Positions 46,783-55,614 of a stretch of DNA of 64,000 nucleotides are shown one piece after another; the stretch's first letter is position 1, and each line of letters begins with the position of its first letter. Below the pieces are notes generated by a model that did no database searches, was not told the DNA's origin, and saw nothing but the letters and a program-made list of their open reading frames with translations. A program made the translations under genes and the position numbers. The stretch is from Fibrobacter sp. (GTDB lineage Bacteria; Fibrobacterota; Fibrobacteria; Fibrobacterales; Fibrobacteraceae), in the NCBI GenBank assembly GCA_024398995.1, contig JAKSIE010000007.1, forward strand, positions 1 through 64,000, given 5' to 3'.

Positions 46783-48078
46783 ATGAATCTTGTTAAAAGC
46801 GCTGCATTGCTTATGGTAACGGCTATGGCAACAAGCAGTTTTGCTGCAGACCTTTACGTTAGCAAATCCGGCAAGAACAAGAATGCCGGTACCAAGGACG
46901 CCCCGCTGAAGGCTATCTGGAAGGCTATTTCCCTGGCACAGCCTGGCGACGTGATTCACGTGGCCGAAGGTAACTACAATGGCGAGATGAACAAGGGTTG
47001 GATTCTTTTGGATAAGCCTGTTTCCTTGATCGGTGGCTACTCCAATGACTTTGCAGAACGTGACGTGGTGGCCCACAAGACCATGTTCCAGCCTACCAAT
47101 GAAATGAACTCTACCAAGGGCCAGGGCATTCTTCACCTGAAGTACGATGGTGAATCCTCTAATGTTGTAATCGATGGTTTTATCTTTGACCAGGCCGAGG
47201 CCAACAGTTATCATCCGGTGAATGGTCAGCCCGAAGGTGTTTCTACCGGTATGTGGCTTGAACCTCCTTCCAAGGGTAACACCACCAATCCTTCTCTCAA
47301 CAACTATAGCCTCTATGGCGAAAATTCCGATGGTACCATTACCATCCGCAACTGTGTGTTTACCAACGCCGGCAACATTGCCTTGAACATGAATCATCGT
47401 TCCGGCAAGATCAACCTGCATAATAATGTCTTTGTGGCAAACCGTATCCAGGCCGCCAATGTGAACTGCAAGAGTGCTCAGGCTGGTTGCGAAGTTGACT
47501 TTGCTAACAACACAGTTCTGTTCACTTGGACCCGTACCAAGACCTTCGAAGACATGGGTTATGGCGTCCGCGCTAATTCCAATTGCGTCACCAAGATCCA
47601 TAACAACATCCTTGCCTTGAACATGATGAGCGGTTTTGACAACACCAAGGGTGATTCCAAGACCAAGAAGGTCTACCTGGATAACAACGCTTTCATCTTG
47701 AACAAGAAGGGCGACGTTTCTGTGACCGTAAGCCCCAGCATTCTTTGGCTCCACGTGGCGGACGAAGCTTTCGAAGATCTTGAAGACCAGCCGTCCATGG
47801 AAAGTGTCAATGGCAATGTTTCCATTAGCGATCCTGCCGTATTCAAGGGCAAAATCAACATGCCGTACCTGGAAGGTTTCCTCAACGCAACCTATACCGA
47901 ACAGGTTTCCTATAACGAAAACTCTCCGGCAAACCAGTTCCGTGCAGCAATGGGTCTGAACAAGCAAGGTTCTATTTCCTCCAAGGTATCCATGTTCATG
48001 AACAAGTATCCTCTGGATGATGCCTTGAACCTATTCGGCGTTATGGCCGGCTACGGTGCTCAGGTTCCTGCGGAATAA
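46783..48078 (+). CDS. Secreted right-handed beta-helix protein (DUF1565 type)
   Basis: 431 residues. AAGGAG precedes two adjacent ATGs; the second (46783) has the better spacing. Signal peptide MNLVKSAALLMVTAMATSSFAA. DUF1565-like start LYVSKSGKNKNAGTKDAPLKAIWKAISLAQPGDVIHVAEGNY, then helix rungs with paired Asn and hydrophobics (NCVFTNAGNIALNMNHRSGKINLHNNVFVANR). Pectate-lyase-like fold; could bind or cleave polysaccharide. A lone Asp/Asn-rich C-terminus. Followed by the MBOAT pair. Confidence 0.75.
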   Translation: MNLVKSAALLMVTAMATSSFAADLYVSKSGKNKNAGTKDAPLKAIWKAISLAQPGDVIHVAEGNYNGEMNKGWILLDKPVSLIGGYSNDFAERDVVAHKTMFQPTNEMNSTKGQGILHLKYDGESSNVVIDGFIFDQAEANSYHPVNGQPEGVSTGMWLEPPSKGNTTNPSLNNYSLYGENSDGTITIRNCVFTNAGNIALNMNHRSGKINLHNNVFVANRIQAANVNCKSAQAGCEVDFANNTVLFTWTRTKTFEDMGYGVRANSNCVTKIHNNILALNMMSGFDNTKGDSKTKKVYLDNNAFILNKKGDVSVTVSPSILWLHVADEAFEDLEDQPSMESVNGNVSISDPAVFKGKINMPYLEGFLNATYTEQVSYNENSPANQFRAAMGLNKQGSISSKVSMFMNKYPLDDALNLFGVMAGYGAQVPAE

Positions 48079-48102
48079 CAGCTGTAAGGCTTAATGCGCT
48101 TG

Positions 48103-48134
48103 TGAAAAGTCCCACGTATAGTGGGGCTTTTTTG
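48103..48134 (+). terminator. Terminator of the beta-helix gene
   Basis: AAAGTCCCAC/GTGGGGCTTT stem with GTATA loop and T tract. It abuts the TATATTTG box at 48135-48142 for the next gene. Confidence 0.75.
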
Positions 48135-48162
48135 TATATTTGAAAAAAATTATAGGTATTCT

Positions 48163-48549
48163 ATGCTCAAGAAACTTGTATTCATGATTTTTGCGATGGC
48201 CATGATTGCCTTTGCTGGCCCCATTTCTGTTGAAGGTCGTTTGACCGAAATTCCCGGCAAGATGCCTAGCAACGATTTGTATAGCTACGTCTATGTTTTC
48301 AAGTACAAGGTGATTTCCGGTGTTGATGCCAAGGAAATTCTCGTGGGCGTATATAATCCGCTGATCGCCCGCGGCAAGGTCAAGGACAAGATGGCCGACA
48401 AGTCCAAGGGCAATGTTTCTGTATTCAAGGCCAAGGCCAAGCACAAGTTGACTCTGGTTCCGCTGGAAGGCAACTGGGATGGTGCTGTTGAAGATGAATA
48501 CTTTGACGACGAAAGCCCCCGTTACCTGGCCATCGAAGTAAACGAGTAA
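48163..48549 (+). CDS. Small secreted protein coupled to an MBOAT acyltransferase
   Basis: 128 residues with signal peptide MLKKLVFMIFAMAMIAFA, then a beta-rich domain (GPISVEGRLTEIPGKMPSNDLYSYVYVFKYKVISGV). The stop TAA overlaps the next ATG by one base, so translation is coupled. By position it may play the role of the periplasmic partner (such as AlgF) of an MBOAT O-acylation system; no sequence match to AlgF is evident. Confidence 0.7.
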   Translation: MLKKLVFMIFAMAMIAFAGPISVEGRLTEIPGKMPSNDLYSYVYVFKYKVISGVDAKEILVGVYNPLIARGKVKDKMADKSKGNVSVFKAKAKHKLTLVPLEGNWDGAVEDEYFDDESPRYLAIEVNE

Positions 48550-49967
48550 TGGTCTTTTCTTCCCAGCTTTTTCTGTTCTATTTCTTGCCGACCTTCCTGG
48601 TGGGCTATTTTGTGCTGTTTAAGCTGGGCGCAAAGCATTCCTACCTAAACCTTTTTATCACCATCTTCAGCTACATCTTTTATGGCTGGCTGGAACCCTG
48701 GCTTGTGTTCCTGATGTTCGGCTCCACGTTGGTGGTGTACATTGCCGGCAAGATGATTTCTGCGGAGGGGGCGAGCAAGCGTCAGCGCAATCTGGGTCTG
48801 GCTCTTGCGGTAGGTGTCAACCTTGGCGCCTTGGGCTTCTTTAAGTACTACATGTTCGGCATGGGGGCTGTTAACTCGGTCCTGGTAAAGCTTGGCTGTG
48901 AGCCTTTTTCCATTATGACGGTTCTTTTGCCGGTGGGTATCTCCTTCTATACCTTCCAGTCCATGAGCTACGCCATCGACGTATGGCGCGGCACGGCTCC
49001 TCCGGTGAAGAATTTTGCGACCTTCGCCTGCTATGTGGCCTTGTTCCCCCAGTTGGTGGCTGGCCCTATCGTCCGTTACAATACTGTTGCAACGGAATTG
49101 GAGCGCCGAAAGCATACCCTTAAGAATTTTGCCCGCGGTATTGCTTTCTTCTGCTTTGGCTTTGCAGAAAAGATTTTCCTTGCCAATCAGGTGGGCTCCA
49201 TCGCAGACCGTGTGTTTGCTGCGGATGCGCCTGGGGTCATCAATAGCTGGTGGGGCGCCCTGGCCTACATGTTCCAGATCTATTTCGATTTCTCCGCCTA
49301 CTCCAACATGGCCATCGGCCTTGGCCTGATGCTTGGCTTCCATTTCCCCAGGAACTTTAACGGCCCATACCGTTCCTGCAGCATTACGGATTTCTGGAAA
49401 CGTTGGCATATTTCCTTGACCAGCTGGTTCCGCGATTACCTGTATATTGCTCTTGGCGGTAACCGAGTCAGCAAGCCCCGTCTTTATTTCAACCTGTTCA
49501 TGGTGATGTTCGTGAGCGGTGTTTGGCACGGCGCCAACTGGACTTTTGTTTGCTGGGGCCTGTACCACGCCTTTTTCATGATTATAGAACGAGCCAATAA
49601 GAGAAAGACTTTCTATGCGTCGGCTCCCAAGATTGTGCAGCTGCTTATTACCCAGGTCATCGTGTTGTTCGGTTGGGTGCTGTTCCGTGCCGACAATATC
49701 GGCGAGGCCTGGCGCATGTGGAAGACCATGCTTGGCTTGATGCCGGTTAGCGCTTTCGATAGCGTTCTTGCTGCAGAAATATTTACGCCTACCAGCGTGG
49801 TGTTCATGATTCTTGCTGCGGTTTGTTCCTTCTGGAATTTCCGCTCTTACAACTGGTGCATTGCGGTGAAACCTTACCGCGTGGCAGTTTCCCTGGCGAT
49901 CTTTGTGTTGGCGATTCTTGCGCTCTTTACCCAGAGCTACAATCCCTTCCTTTACTTCCAGTTCTAA
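48549..49967 (+). CDS. MBOAT-family O-acyltransferase, AlgI-like
   Basis: 472 residues, about ten transmembrane helices. LLPVGISFYTFQSMSYAIDVWRG, LVAGPIVRY, QIYFDFSAYSNMAIGLGLMLGF, NGPYRSCSITDFWKRWHISLTSWFRDYLYIALGGNR and SGVWHGANW (catalytic His) are the AlgI/DltB signature set. Transfers an acyl group, usually acetyl, across the inner membrane onto a polysaccharide or other acceptor. No AlgJ/AlgX-type SGNH partner lies nearby, so the final acceptor is open. Confidence 0.92.
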   Translation: MVFSSQLFLFYFLPTFLVGYFVLFKLGAKHSYLNLFITIFSYIFYGWLEPWLVFLMFGSTLVVYIAGKMISAEGASKRQRNLGLALAVGVNLGALGFFKYYMFGMGAVNSVLVKLGCEPFSIMTVLLPVGISFYTFQSMSYAIDVWRGTAPPVKNFATFACYVALFPQLVAGPIVRYNTVATELERRKHTLKNFARGIAFFCFGFAEKIFLANQVGSIADRVFAADAPGVINSWWGALAYMFQIYFDFSAYSNMAIGLGLMLGFHFPRNFNGPYRSCSITDFWKRWHISLTSWFRDYLYIALGGNRVSKPRLYFNLFMVMFVSGVWHGANWTFVCWGLYHAFFMIIERANKRKTFYASAPKIVQLLITQVIVLFGWVLFRADNIGEAWRMWKTMLGLMPVSAFDSVLAAEIFTPTSVVFMILAAVCSFWNFRSYNWCIAVKPYRVAVSLAIFVLAILALFTQSYNPFLYFQF

Positions 49968-49983
49968 AAAGAATTTAAGCAAT

Positions 49984-50019
49984 AAAAAAGGACCGCTTGA
50001 AAGCGGCCCTTTTTTATGT
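49984..50019 (+). terminator. MBOAT gene terminator
   Basis: AAAGGACCGCTT/AAGCGGCCCTTT stem, GA loop, T6. Confidence 0.85.
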
Positions 50020-50031
50020 AAAAAGCAAATT

Positions 50032-50058
50032 GAGATCCCGGCTCAAGGCCGGGATGAC
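50032..50058. repeat. REP-like hairpin, inverted copy
   Basis: GAGATCCCGGC-TCAA-GGCCGGGATGACA, the reverse complement of the 12691-12719 element with a changed loop. Sits between two convergent genes. Confidence 0.75.
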
Positions 50059-50066
50059 AAGCCTGA

Positions 50067-51260
50067 TTACTTGAGGCCTGCGGCTTTCTTCAAAGCTGCG
50101 GCCTTGTCAGTCTTTTCCCAAGTGAAGCGCTTGCCGACCCGACCGAAGTGACCGAGGGCGGCAGTAGCGATGTAACCGGGCTTCTTCAGGTCCAGCATCT
50201 TGTTGAGGCCAGCCGGAGAAAGGTCGAAGTGGTCTGCTACCAGGGCTTCGATCTTGCGGTCGTCAATTTTACCGGTACCGAAGGTGTTCACGAGAACAGA
50301 AACCGGCTTGGAGTAACCGATGGCGTATGCAACCTGGACTTCGCAACGGCGGGCGAGGCCTGCTGCCACGATGTTCTTTGCCACGTAACGTGCTGCGTAT
50401 GCGCCGGAACGGTCCACCTTGGAAGGATCCTTACCGCTGAATGCGCCACCACCATGACGACCCATGCCGCCGTAGGTATCCACGATGATCTTACGGCCGG
50501 TAAGGCCGCAGTCGCCGTGAGGACCGCCAACGACAAACTTGCCGGTGGGGTTGATGAGATAGCGAGTCTTCTTGTCCAAAAGCTTTGCGGGAATCACCTT
50601 CTTGATGAGCTTTTCGATGATTTCCTTTTCGATCTGGCTGTGCTTCAGTTCCTTGCCGTTAACCTTTTCTTCGTGCTGGGTGGAAATCACCACGGTGTCC
50701 ACGCGGACCGGCTTGTCATTTTCGTCGTATTCCACAGTAACCTGGGACTTGGCGTCGGGACGGAGCCACTTGATCTTGCCCTTTTCACGGAGATTCTGAA
50801 TTTCTTCCATGAGCTTGTGGGCGAGGCTAATGGGGAGCGGCATCAATTCCTTGGTGTCGTCGCAAGCGAAACCGAACATCATGCCCTGGTCGCCAGCACC
50901 CTGCTTGTCATCTTCCTTACCTTCTGCAGCCTTGGCGTCAACACCCTGGGCGATATCCGGGGACTGCTTGTCTACAGCCACCATGACGGCGCAGCTCTTG
51001 TAGTCAAAGCCGATTTCGGAATCGGTGTAGCCGATGTTCTTGATGGTTTCGCGGGCGATAGCCTGGTAGTCCAGGTCTGCCTTGGTGGTGATTTCGCCGG
51101 AAATCACTACGAGACCGGTGTTTACCAAGGTTTCGCAAGCAACGCGGCTAGCGGGGTCCTTGGCAAGGCAGGCATCCAGAATGGCGTCGGAAATCTGGTC
51201 GCAGACCTTGTCCGGGTGACCCTTGGATACGGATTCAGAAGTAAAGAGATAATGTGCCAT
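50067..51260 (-). CDS. metK: S-adenosylmethionine synthetase
   Basis: 397 residues. Makes SAM from methionine and [57 protein letters not shown] and [19 protein letters not shown] motifs. AGGAG before ATG. Its leader (about 200 bases up to 51461) shows a direct repeat ATGCATAAA at 51348 and 51366 but no SAM riboswitch. Confidence 0.97.
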   Translation of the reverse strand: MAHYLFTSESVSKGHPDKVCDQISDAILDACLAKDPASRVACETLVNTGLVVISGEITTKADLDYQAIARETIKNIGYTDSEIGFDYKSCAVMVAVDKQSPDIAQGVDAKAAEGKEDDKQGAGDQGMMFGFACDDTKELMPLPISLAHKLMEEIQNLREKGKIKWLRPDAKSQVTVEYDENDKPVRVDTVVISTQHEEKVNGKELKHSQIEKEIIEKLIKKVIPAKLLDKKTRYLINPTGKFVVGGPHGDCGLTGRKIIVDTYGGMGRHGGGAFSGKDPSKVDRSGAYAARYVAKNIVAAGLARRCEVQVAYAIGYSKPVSVLVNTFGTGKIDDRKIEALVADHFDLSPAGLNKMLDLKKPGYIATAALGHFGRVGKRFTWEKTDKAAALKKAAGLK

Positions 51261-51479
51261 TATAGGCTCCTATTGTGTTAACAGCACCGAAAAGAAGGTC
51301 GCACTTTTGACCAACCCAAGCGCTGAAAAAACGGTTTAAGTTTTTCTATGCATAAATTTACAAAAATGCATAAAGCTTGACTAGAGCTTATATCTGAAAA
51401 ATGCTCAAAAGTGTAAAAAGAAAAATGATTTTTCCCAAATTATTATCTTTTCAAAAAACTTTTGAGATGGAAAATTACC

Positions 51480-52247
51480 ATGGAAATGAAACAGACTGAT
51501 TTTTCGGCTTGGCTCCAGGATTTACTCAAACCCCAGCTTTTTCACGATTATTGCAACAATGGCCTTTGCGTTGAGGCGAGTGACAAGGTGACCAAGGTGG
51601 TGACCGGTGTGGATTTCCGCGACCGTTTGATTGATGCCGCCATTGAAGAAGGTGCCGACTGCATTATAGTTCATCATCCCAACGGATTCTGGAAAGGGGA
51701 GGATCGCGTCCTTACAGGTAAGTTCGGTGAACGAATGCGCCGCCTCATTAAGCATGGGATCTCTCTTTACGGTTTTCACCTGCCTCTGGATGGCCACCTG
51801 GAGGTGGGTAACAACGCCCAGATCGCAAAGGCTATGGGCTTGAAAATTGTCCAGGGATTTATGCAGGAAGGCGAGGGCTTCGTCGGTGTTGTCGGTGAAT
51901 GGGATTCTCCCGCTACTCAGGTGGAATTCCTGGAAAGTGCAAATCTTGCATTCCCCCGGGGGGTGCAGAATACACTCCTTTATGGTCGCGATACCATTAA
52001 GAGGGTTGCGATCTGCAGCGGTTCTGGCGCCAGTGGCATAGAGGAGGCTATGGCTCTCGGCTGTGATGCCTTCGTTACCGGGGAGATCAAGGAGGCGGTT
52101 CCTATCTTGGTGGAGGAGGTCGGTTTTAACCTGATTTCCGCCGGACACTACCGTACCGAGGTCTTCGGCGTAAGGGCCTTGGCGCAAAAAATTGCCGAAA
52201 ATCTTCAAATTTCGGCACATTTCGTGGATTTGGATAACCCAGTCTAG
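51480..52247 (+). CDS. Nif3-family dinuclear-metal protein
   Basis: 255 residues from MEMKQTDFS; the frame opens with a TTG 18 bases earlier. Nif3 motifs: HDYCNNGLCVE, VHHPNGFWKG, GFHLPLDGHLEVGNNAQIAKA, ICSGSGASGIEEA, DAFVTGEIKEAVP and ISAGHYRTEVFGV, which carry the metal-binding His, Asp and Glu. The family is often annotated as a GTP cyclohydrolase I type 2, without proof of the reaction here. Confidence 0.9.
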   Translation: MEMKQTDFSAWLQDLLKPQLFHDYCNNGLCVEASDKVTKVVTGVDFRDRLIDAAIEEGADCIIVHHPNGFWKGEDRVLTGKFGERMRRLIKHGISLYGFHLPLDGHLEVGNNAQIAKAMGLKIVQGFMQEGEGFVGVVGEWDSPATQVEFLESANLAFPRGVQNTLLYGRDTIKRVAICSGSGASGIEEAMALGCDAFVTGEIKEAVPILVEEVGFNLISAGHYRTEVFGVRALAQKIAENLQISAHFVDLDNPV

Positions 52248-52252
52248 AACAA

Positions 52253-52283
52253 TTGACTTTACCGAGGTCTTTTTGTATCTTTA
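52253..52283 (+). promoter_or_regulatory. Promoter of the M23 peptidase gene
   Basis: TTGACT (52253-52258), 17 bases, TATCTTTA (52276-52283), ending 7 bases before the ATG; predicts a near-leaderless mRNA. Confidence 0.65.
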
Positions 52284-52290
52284 GAGCCCC

Positions 52291-53211
52291 ATGGAATTTG
52301 TAAAGACTACAATACACTTCCAGAACTCGACTAAGTCCATGACGCTGCATGTGCCGGCGTTCCTGTTCAGGGCTTGGCCTGTTCTTCGTGTGCTCATGCT
52401 TGTGGGCGTGGTTCTTTTCATTATCCAGATGGCCGCCACCACCATTTACAGTGGTATCCTGAACCATCAGATCAGCAATCGCCTGGAACTGGACAAGGAA
52501 ATGGCCCAGATCCAGGGCACCATGGATTACCTGAAGAATACCTCCTCGGACTTCCTGAGGGATGAAAACCGACTCTACGCGCGCTTTGGACTGCCCACCC
52601 AGGACGAAGCAACCCGTTGCCTGAGTACCGGTGGCAACATCAGCCCCGATTCCCTGTTGCTGCGTAATTCTTCCCCGGTCTTTGAACGCATGTCCGTGCT
52701 GAGCGAAACCGCTGGCCGCCTGACCAACATGATCGCCAACAACGATGCTTCCTTTAGAAACTTGAACAAGTATATGGAACAGAAGCAGTCTATGTGGCGC
52801 TTTGTTCCTTCCATCGCCCCGACCCAGGGTCGATATGCCTCCTCTTTTGGCCCCCGCATCCACCCCATTACCGGTCAGGTGGGTAAGATGCACCAGGGCA
52901 TCGATATTTCCAACGAACGCTGGACTCCGATTTTTGCACCTGCCGATGGTGTGGTGGAAATCGCCCAGCACAGTAGTTCCTTCGGAAACTTTGTGACCTT
53001 GAATCACGGCAACGGACTCAAGACCCGCTACGGACATATGCAGATGTATATCGTCCATCCGGGCGAATTCGTGAGCCGCTATCAGGTTATTGGCTACATG
53101 GGAAACACCGGCCTTTCTGTCGGTCCGCACCTCCATTACGAGGTATGGATGGGTAACAACCCTGTGAACCCGCTTGCTTACATGCTGCCCAACGATCATT
53201 CTATCGACTAA
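52291..53211 (+). CDS. M23-family metallopeptidase, membrane-anchored
   Basis: 306 residues. One transmembrane helix about 31-50, a helical stalk 60-170, then the peptidase domain: ligands His201 and Asp205 (HQGID), His249 (YGHM), and His280/His282 in GPHLHYEVW. Standard zinc-type peptidoglycan endopeptidase motifs, so active by appearance. Likely acts in cell-wall remodelling during growth or division. Confidence 0.92.
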   Translation: MEFVKTTIHFQNSTKSMTLHVPAFLFRAWPVLRVLMLVGVVLFIIQMAATTIYSGILNHQISNRLELDKEMAQIQGTMDYLKNTSSDFLRDENRLYARFGLPTQDEATRCLSTGGNISPDSLLLRNSSPVFERMSVLSETAGRLTNMIANNDASFRNLNKYMEQKQSMWRFVPSIAPTQGRYASSFGPRIHPITGQVGKMHQGIDISNERWTPIFAPADGVVEIAQHSSSFGNFVTLNHGNGLKTRYGHMQMYIVHPGEFVSRYQVIGYMGNTGLSVGPHLHYEVWMGNNPVNPLAYMLPNDHSID

Positions 53212-53282
53212 CGCGGTACTGGTCGGATTGATGGCTGCACACCGCCCGAGAACATAGCGCCGGCTTGGCTGGCTAAAGGCGG

Positions 53283-53310
53283 ACCACCCCTCGGAGGGTG
53301 CTTTGTTTAA
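53283..53310 (+). terminator. Terminator after the M23 gene
   Basis: CACCC/GGGTG stem with CTCGGA loop and TTTGTTT, about 75 bases past the stop. Confidence 0.55.
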
Positions 53311-53332
53311 AAAAATTGAGGAGTCCTGCGAT

Positions 53333-54856
53333 TTGCGGGCTTTCTTTGCGTTTCTGCTGTCGGTTATTTTGCCGATGGTGGTTCTTTTCTTTTTAATGGT
53401 ACTGTTTAGCTGCTCGCCCGCCTTTGCCTGCCCGAGGCTGGTGGAGGTGTTTGCGGACCCGGTGGACGTGAGCGACCAGGAGGGCGAGTTTGTCGAGATT
53501 CGCCTGGGGTATGGACCTGAGGGGGCGGAATTGGATGGGGGCGGGACCTTCGATAGCCTGATGGTTCAGTTCGAGGAAAAGCCGGCGCTGCGGTTTATAA
53601 ATCCGGGCTCGTCACCGGGAGTGTCCCGCTTGGTGCTGGTCCATGATTCCGCCTATTGCCCTCGGAATGCGTCTGTAGGGTGCGGCCTGCTGGGTAACAT
53701 CTCCCTGCCTAATTCCAGAAGTTCCTACTGGCGGACTTGGGCGGTACGAAAGGGGGAGGCGGTGTGCTTGGACTCCGTGGGGCTTTCCAGCCCCAAGGCT
53801 GGTGCCAGCTTCCAGCGGGTAAAGGACTCGGACCGGTGGGTGGTGGCGGAACCTTCCCTGGGGGAGGCGAACCCGCTTTACGAGTCGGGCATCAGGGACT
53901 GCGGTCTGGAGCCTCTGGAGGCAGAGGAACTGTCACGAGGCGCTGGCTTGGGATGGAACCTGCGGTTTTCCATGACGGGGTGCGACTCGTCCTGGGTTTA
54001 TTATTGGGTGGAGGACCTGTTCGGCGGGAAGGTGACCGCGGACTCGGCCCTGATCCGGGGGCGCCTTGAAATTCCCGAGGCGAAAGGCGGGACTCTGTGG
54101 GTAAGGGCGTCCCTGCCCTTGGACGAGGCATCGGGGAATGACCTGCTGGATACTTTGTTGGTAACCGCACGAAATTCGCCTGTTGTTGTTTCTGAGGTCC
54201 ACCACTGCCCTCTGGAGCCAGAGCCGGAGTGGGTTGAGGTTTATAATCGGACGGGGCGGTCCCTGCCCTTTAACAAGTTCCAGTTCTGCGGCCGTGGCGG
54301 CCTCTGGAGCAAGAATTCGGGCGACTCTCTAGGGCCGTTCCAGTCAGTCATTTTTACGAGGGACTCCTCGGGCCTTCGGGATTTCCTTGGGTACAGGGAT
54401 GCCCGACTCGTCCAGCTATCTTTAGGCTACCTTAATAATACGTCTGGAAATATATCCATTTGCTATGGGAATCTTGTCCTAGATTCCGTGGCCTGGGATA
54501 AGACTACGGTGTCCTGCCCCCAGGGCTTCAATCCTTTGACGGGAGAGGCGGAATACACCCCGGGTTTCCATAGGAGCAAAGGGTCTAAAATTGATACCCC
54601 GTTTACATATAAGTTGTCGTCCAGGGTGGTGAAGCGGGATGGAGCCCCCTTGCGGGTCCTTGTGGAAAGCGCTTTGCCGGTGGACCTGAAGCTTTTGGAT
54701 TCCTCGGGCCATGTCCTTTGGAAAAACAGGATTCCAGCCCAATCCAATATGTGGTGGAATGTTCCCTTGGCGGGCTTGCCCAGGACGGGAATCGCCTACG
54801 TCTCTCTTTCTTCGGGTGTCTACGAAAATAAAGTCGGCATCGTCTTGCGTCCGTAG
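53333..54856 (+). CDS. Secreted lamin-tail-domain protein
   Basis: 507 residues from a TTG start: GAGGAG lies 8 bases before TTG 53333, and the protein then starts with the signal peptide MRAFFAFLLSVILPMVVLF...SPAFA. The frame opens earlier at TTG 53303, but without a site. Two lamin-tail-type domains (RLVEVFADPVDVSDQEGEFVEIRLG; VVVSEVHHCPLEPEPEWVEVYNRTG). The last 75 residues look like a C-terminal secretion domain (LKLLDSSGHVLWKNRIPAQ...GIAYVSLSSG). More G+C-rich than its neighbours. Coupled in position to the barrel protein behind it. Confidence 0.75.
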   Translation: MRAFFAFLLSVILPMVVLFFLMVLFSCSPAFACPRLVEVFADPVDVSDQEGEFVEIRLGYGPEGAELDGGGTFDSLMVQFEEKPALRFINPGSSPGVSRLVLVHDSAYCPRNASVGCGLLGNISLPNSRSSYWRTWAVRKGEAVCLDSVGLSSPKAGASFQRVKDSDRWVVAEPSLGEANPLYESGIRDCGLEPLEAEELSRGAGLGWNLRFSMTGCDSSWVYYWVEDLFGGKVTADSALIRGRLEIPEAKGGTLWVRASLPLDEASGNDLLDTLLVTARNSPVVVSEVHHCPLEPEPEWVEVYNRTGRSLPFNKFQFCGRGGLWSKNSGDSLGPFQSVIFTRDSSGLRDFLGYRDARLVQLSLGYLNNTSGNISICYGNLVLDSVAWDKTTVSCPQGFNPLTGEAEYTPGFHRSKGSKIDTPFTYKLSSRVVKRDGAPLRVLVESALPVDLKLLDSSGHVLWKNRIPAQSNMWWNVPLAGLPRTGIAYVSLSSGVYENKVGIVLRP

Positions 54857-54864
54857 GTTTGTGT

Positions 54865-55596
54865 ATGAGTTTCTTCAAGAAAATTGTAACCTTGAGCTTG
54901 CTTTGTTGCGCCTATGGTTTTTCGCTGGAAAATTCCTTGGGGTTGAAGGGGCTGCCTCAATACGGCTCGTCTCCGGCAAGGTCCTTGCAACCGGCCTTTG
55001 GACTGCTTTTTGAATCCGTCGGGAACGAAAACCAGCAACGCTACGAGGCTGCGGGTGAATTTGGGAAAGGCCCGTTTCGGGCGGGCTTTGTCTATGACCA
55101 TTTTGTTCTGGACTCCATTTACAGAAAGTCCTATTCGGAGCTGGATCTAGGTTATTCCTACTGGTTGCTGTTGATGGGCGTGGGCTATGGGGCTTCCATG
55201 GAGTGGATTCCCGGTGGTGACTTGTGGGTACGTCACAGGTTCAAGGTGGGGTTGGCATTTGAGTGGCGGCAACTGTATGTGGGCGGTTTACTGGATGGCT
55301 GGTTTGACGAACTGACAGAAATAGAATTTCTGGTAGGTGGTGGTGCAAAGGTGGGGGATTCCTTTGACCTTTTCTTTCAGTGGAACGGCTGCCTGTTTGA
55401 CTTGGGTGTCGGTGTCCAGATAAACCAGTTCCGGATTTCATCTGTTTACCAGTTTCCCGGCTTCGGAGCCGAGTTTTCCCTTGGGTTTCTATGGGAAGGG
55501 TGGGGACTTGACATTTTTTACGGATTTATAAATGAAAGTTTCCGTAGGTTTGGGGTAAAGGTCTCCAAAAGATTTGGGAAAAAGACTATCTTGTAG
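54865..55596 (+). CDS. Predicted outer-membrane barrel protein
   Basis: 243 residues from the ATG at 54865 (a GTG 6 bases earlier is possible), only 8 bases after the lamin-tail gene. Signal peptide MSFFKKIVTLSLLCCAYGFS. Strand phrases FGLLFESVG, FRAGFVYDHFVLDSIYRKSYSELDLGYSY, FDLFFQWNGCLFDLGVGVQINQF, FGAEFSLGFLW. The layout resembles PorV/PorQ-type proteins that work with C-terminal-domain secretion, which would match the neighbour, but this is inference. Confidence 0.6.
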   Translation: MSFFKKIVTLSLLCCAYGFSLENSLGLKGLPQYGSSPARSLQPAFGLLFESVGNENQQRYEAAGEFGKGPFRAGFVYDHFVLDSIYRKSYSELDLGYSYWLLLMGVGYGASMEWIPGGDLWVRHRFKVGLAFEWRQLYVGGLLDGWFDELTEIEFLVGGGAKVGDSFDLFFQWNGCLFDLGVGVQINQFRISSVYQFPGFGAEFSLGFLWEGWGLDIFYGFINESFRRFGVKVSKRFGKKTIL

Positions 55597-55614
55597 TATC
55601 ATTTTCGGACAGCT

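Noticed and set aside
46744-47967. 407-codon minus-strand frame
   Set aside because: Shadow of the beta-helix gene; no start signal.
48645-49982. 445-codon minus-strand frame
   Set aside because: Shadow of the MBOAT gene, which has complete family motifs.
50148-51281. 377-codon plus-strand frame
   Set aside because: Shadow of metK.
51261-51461. SAM riboswitch upstream of metK
   Set aside because: None of the conserved SAM-I or SAM-II core sequences can be found in the leader.
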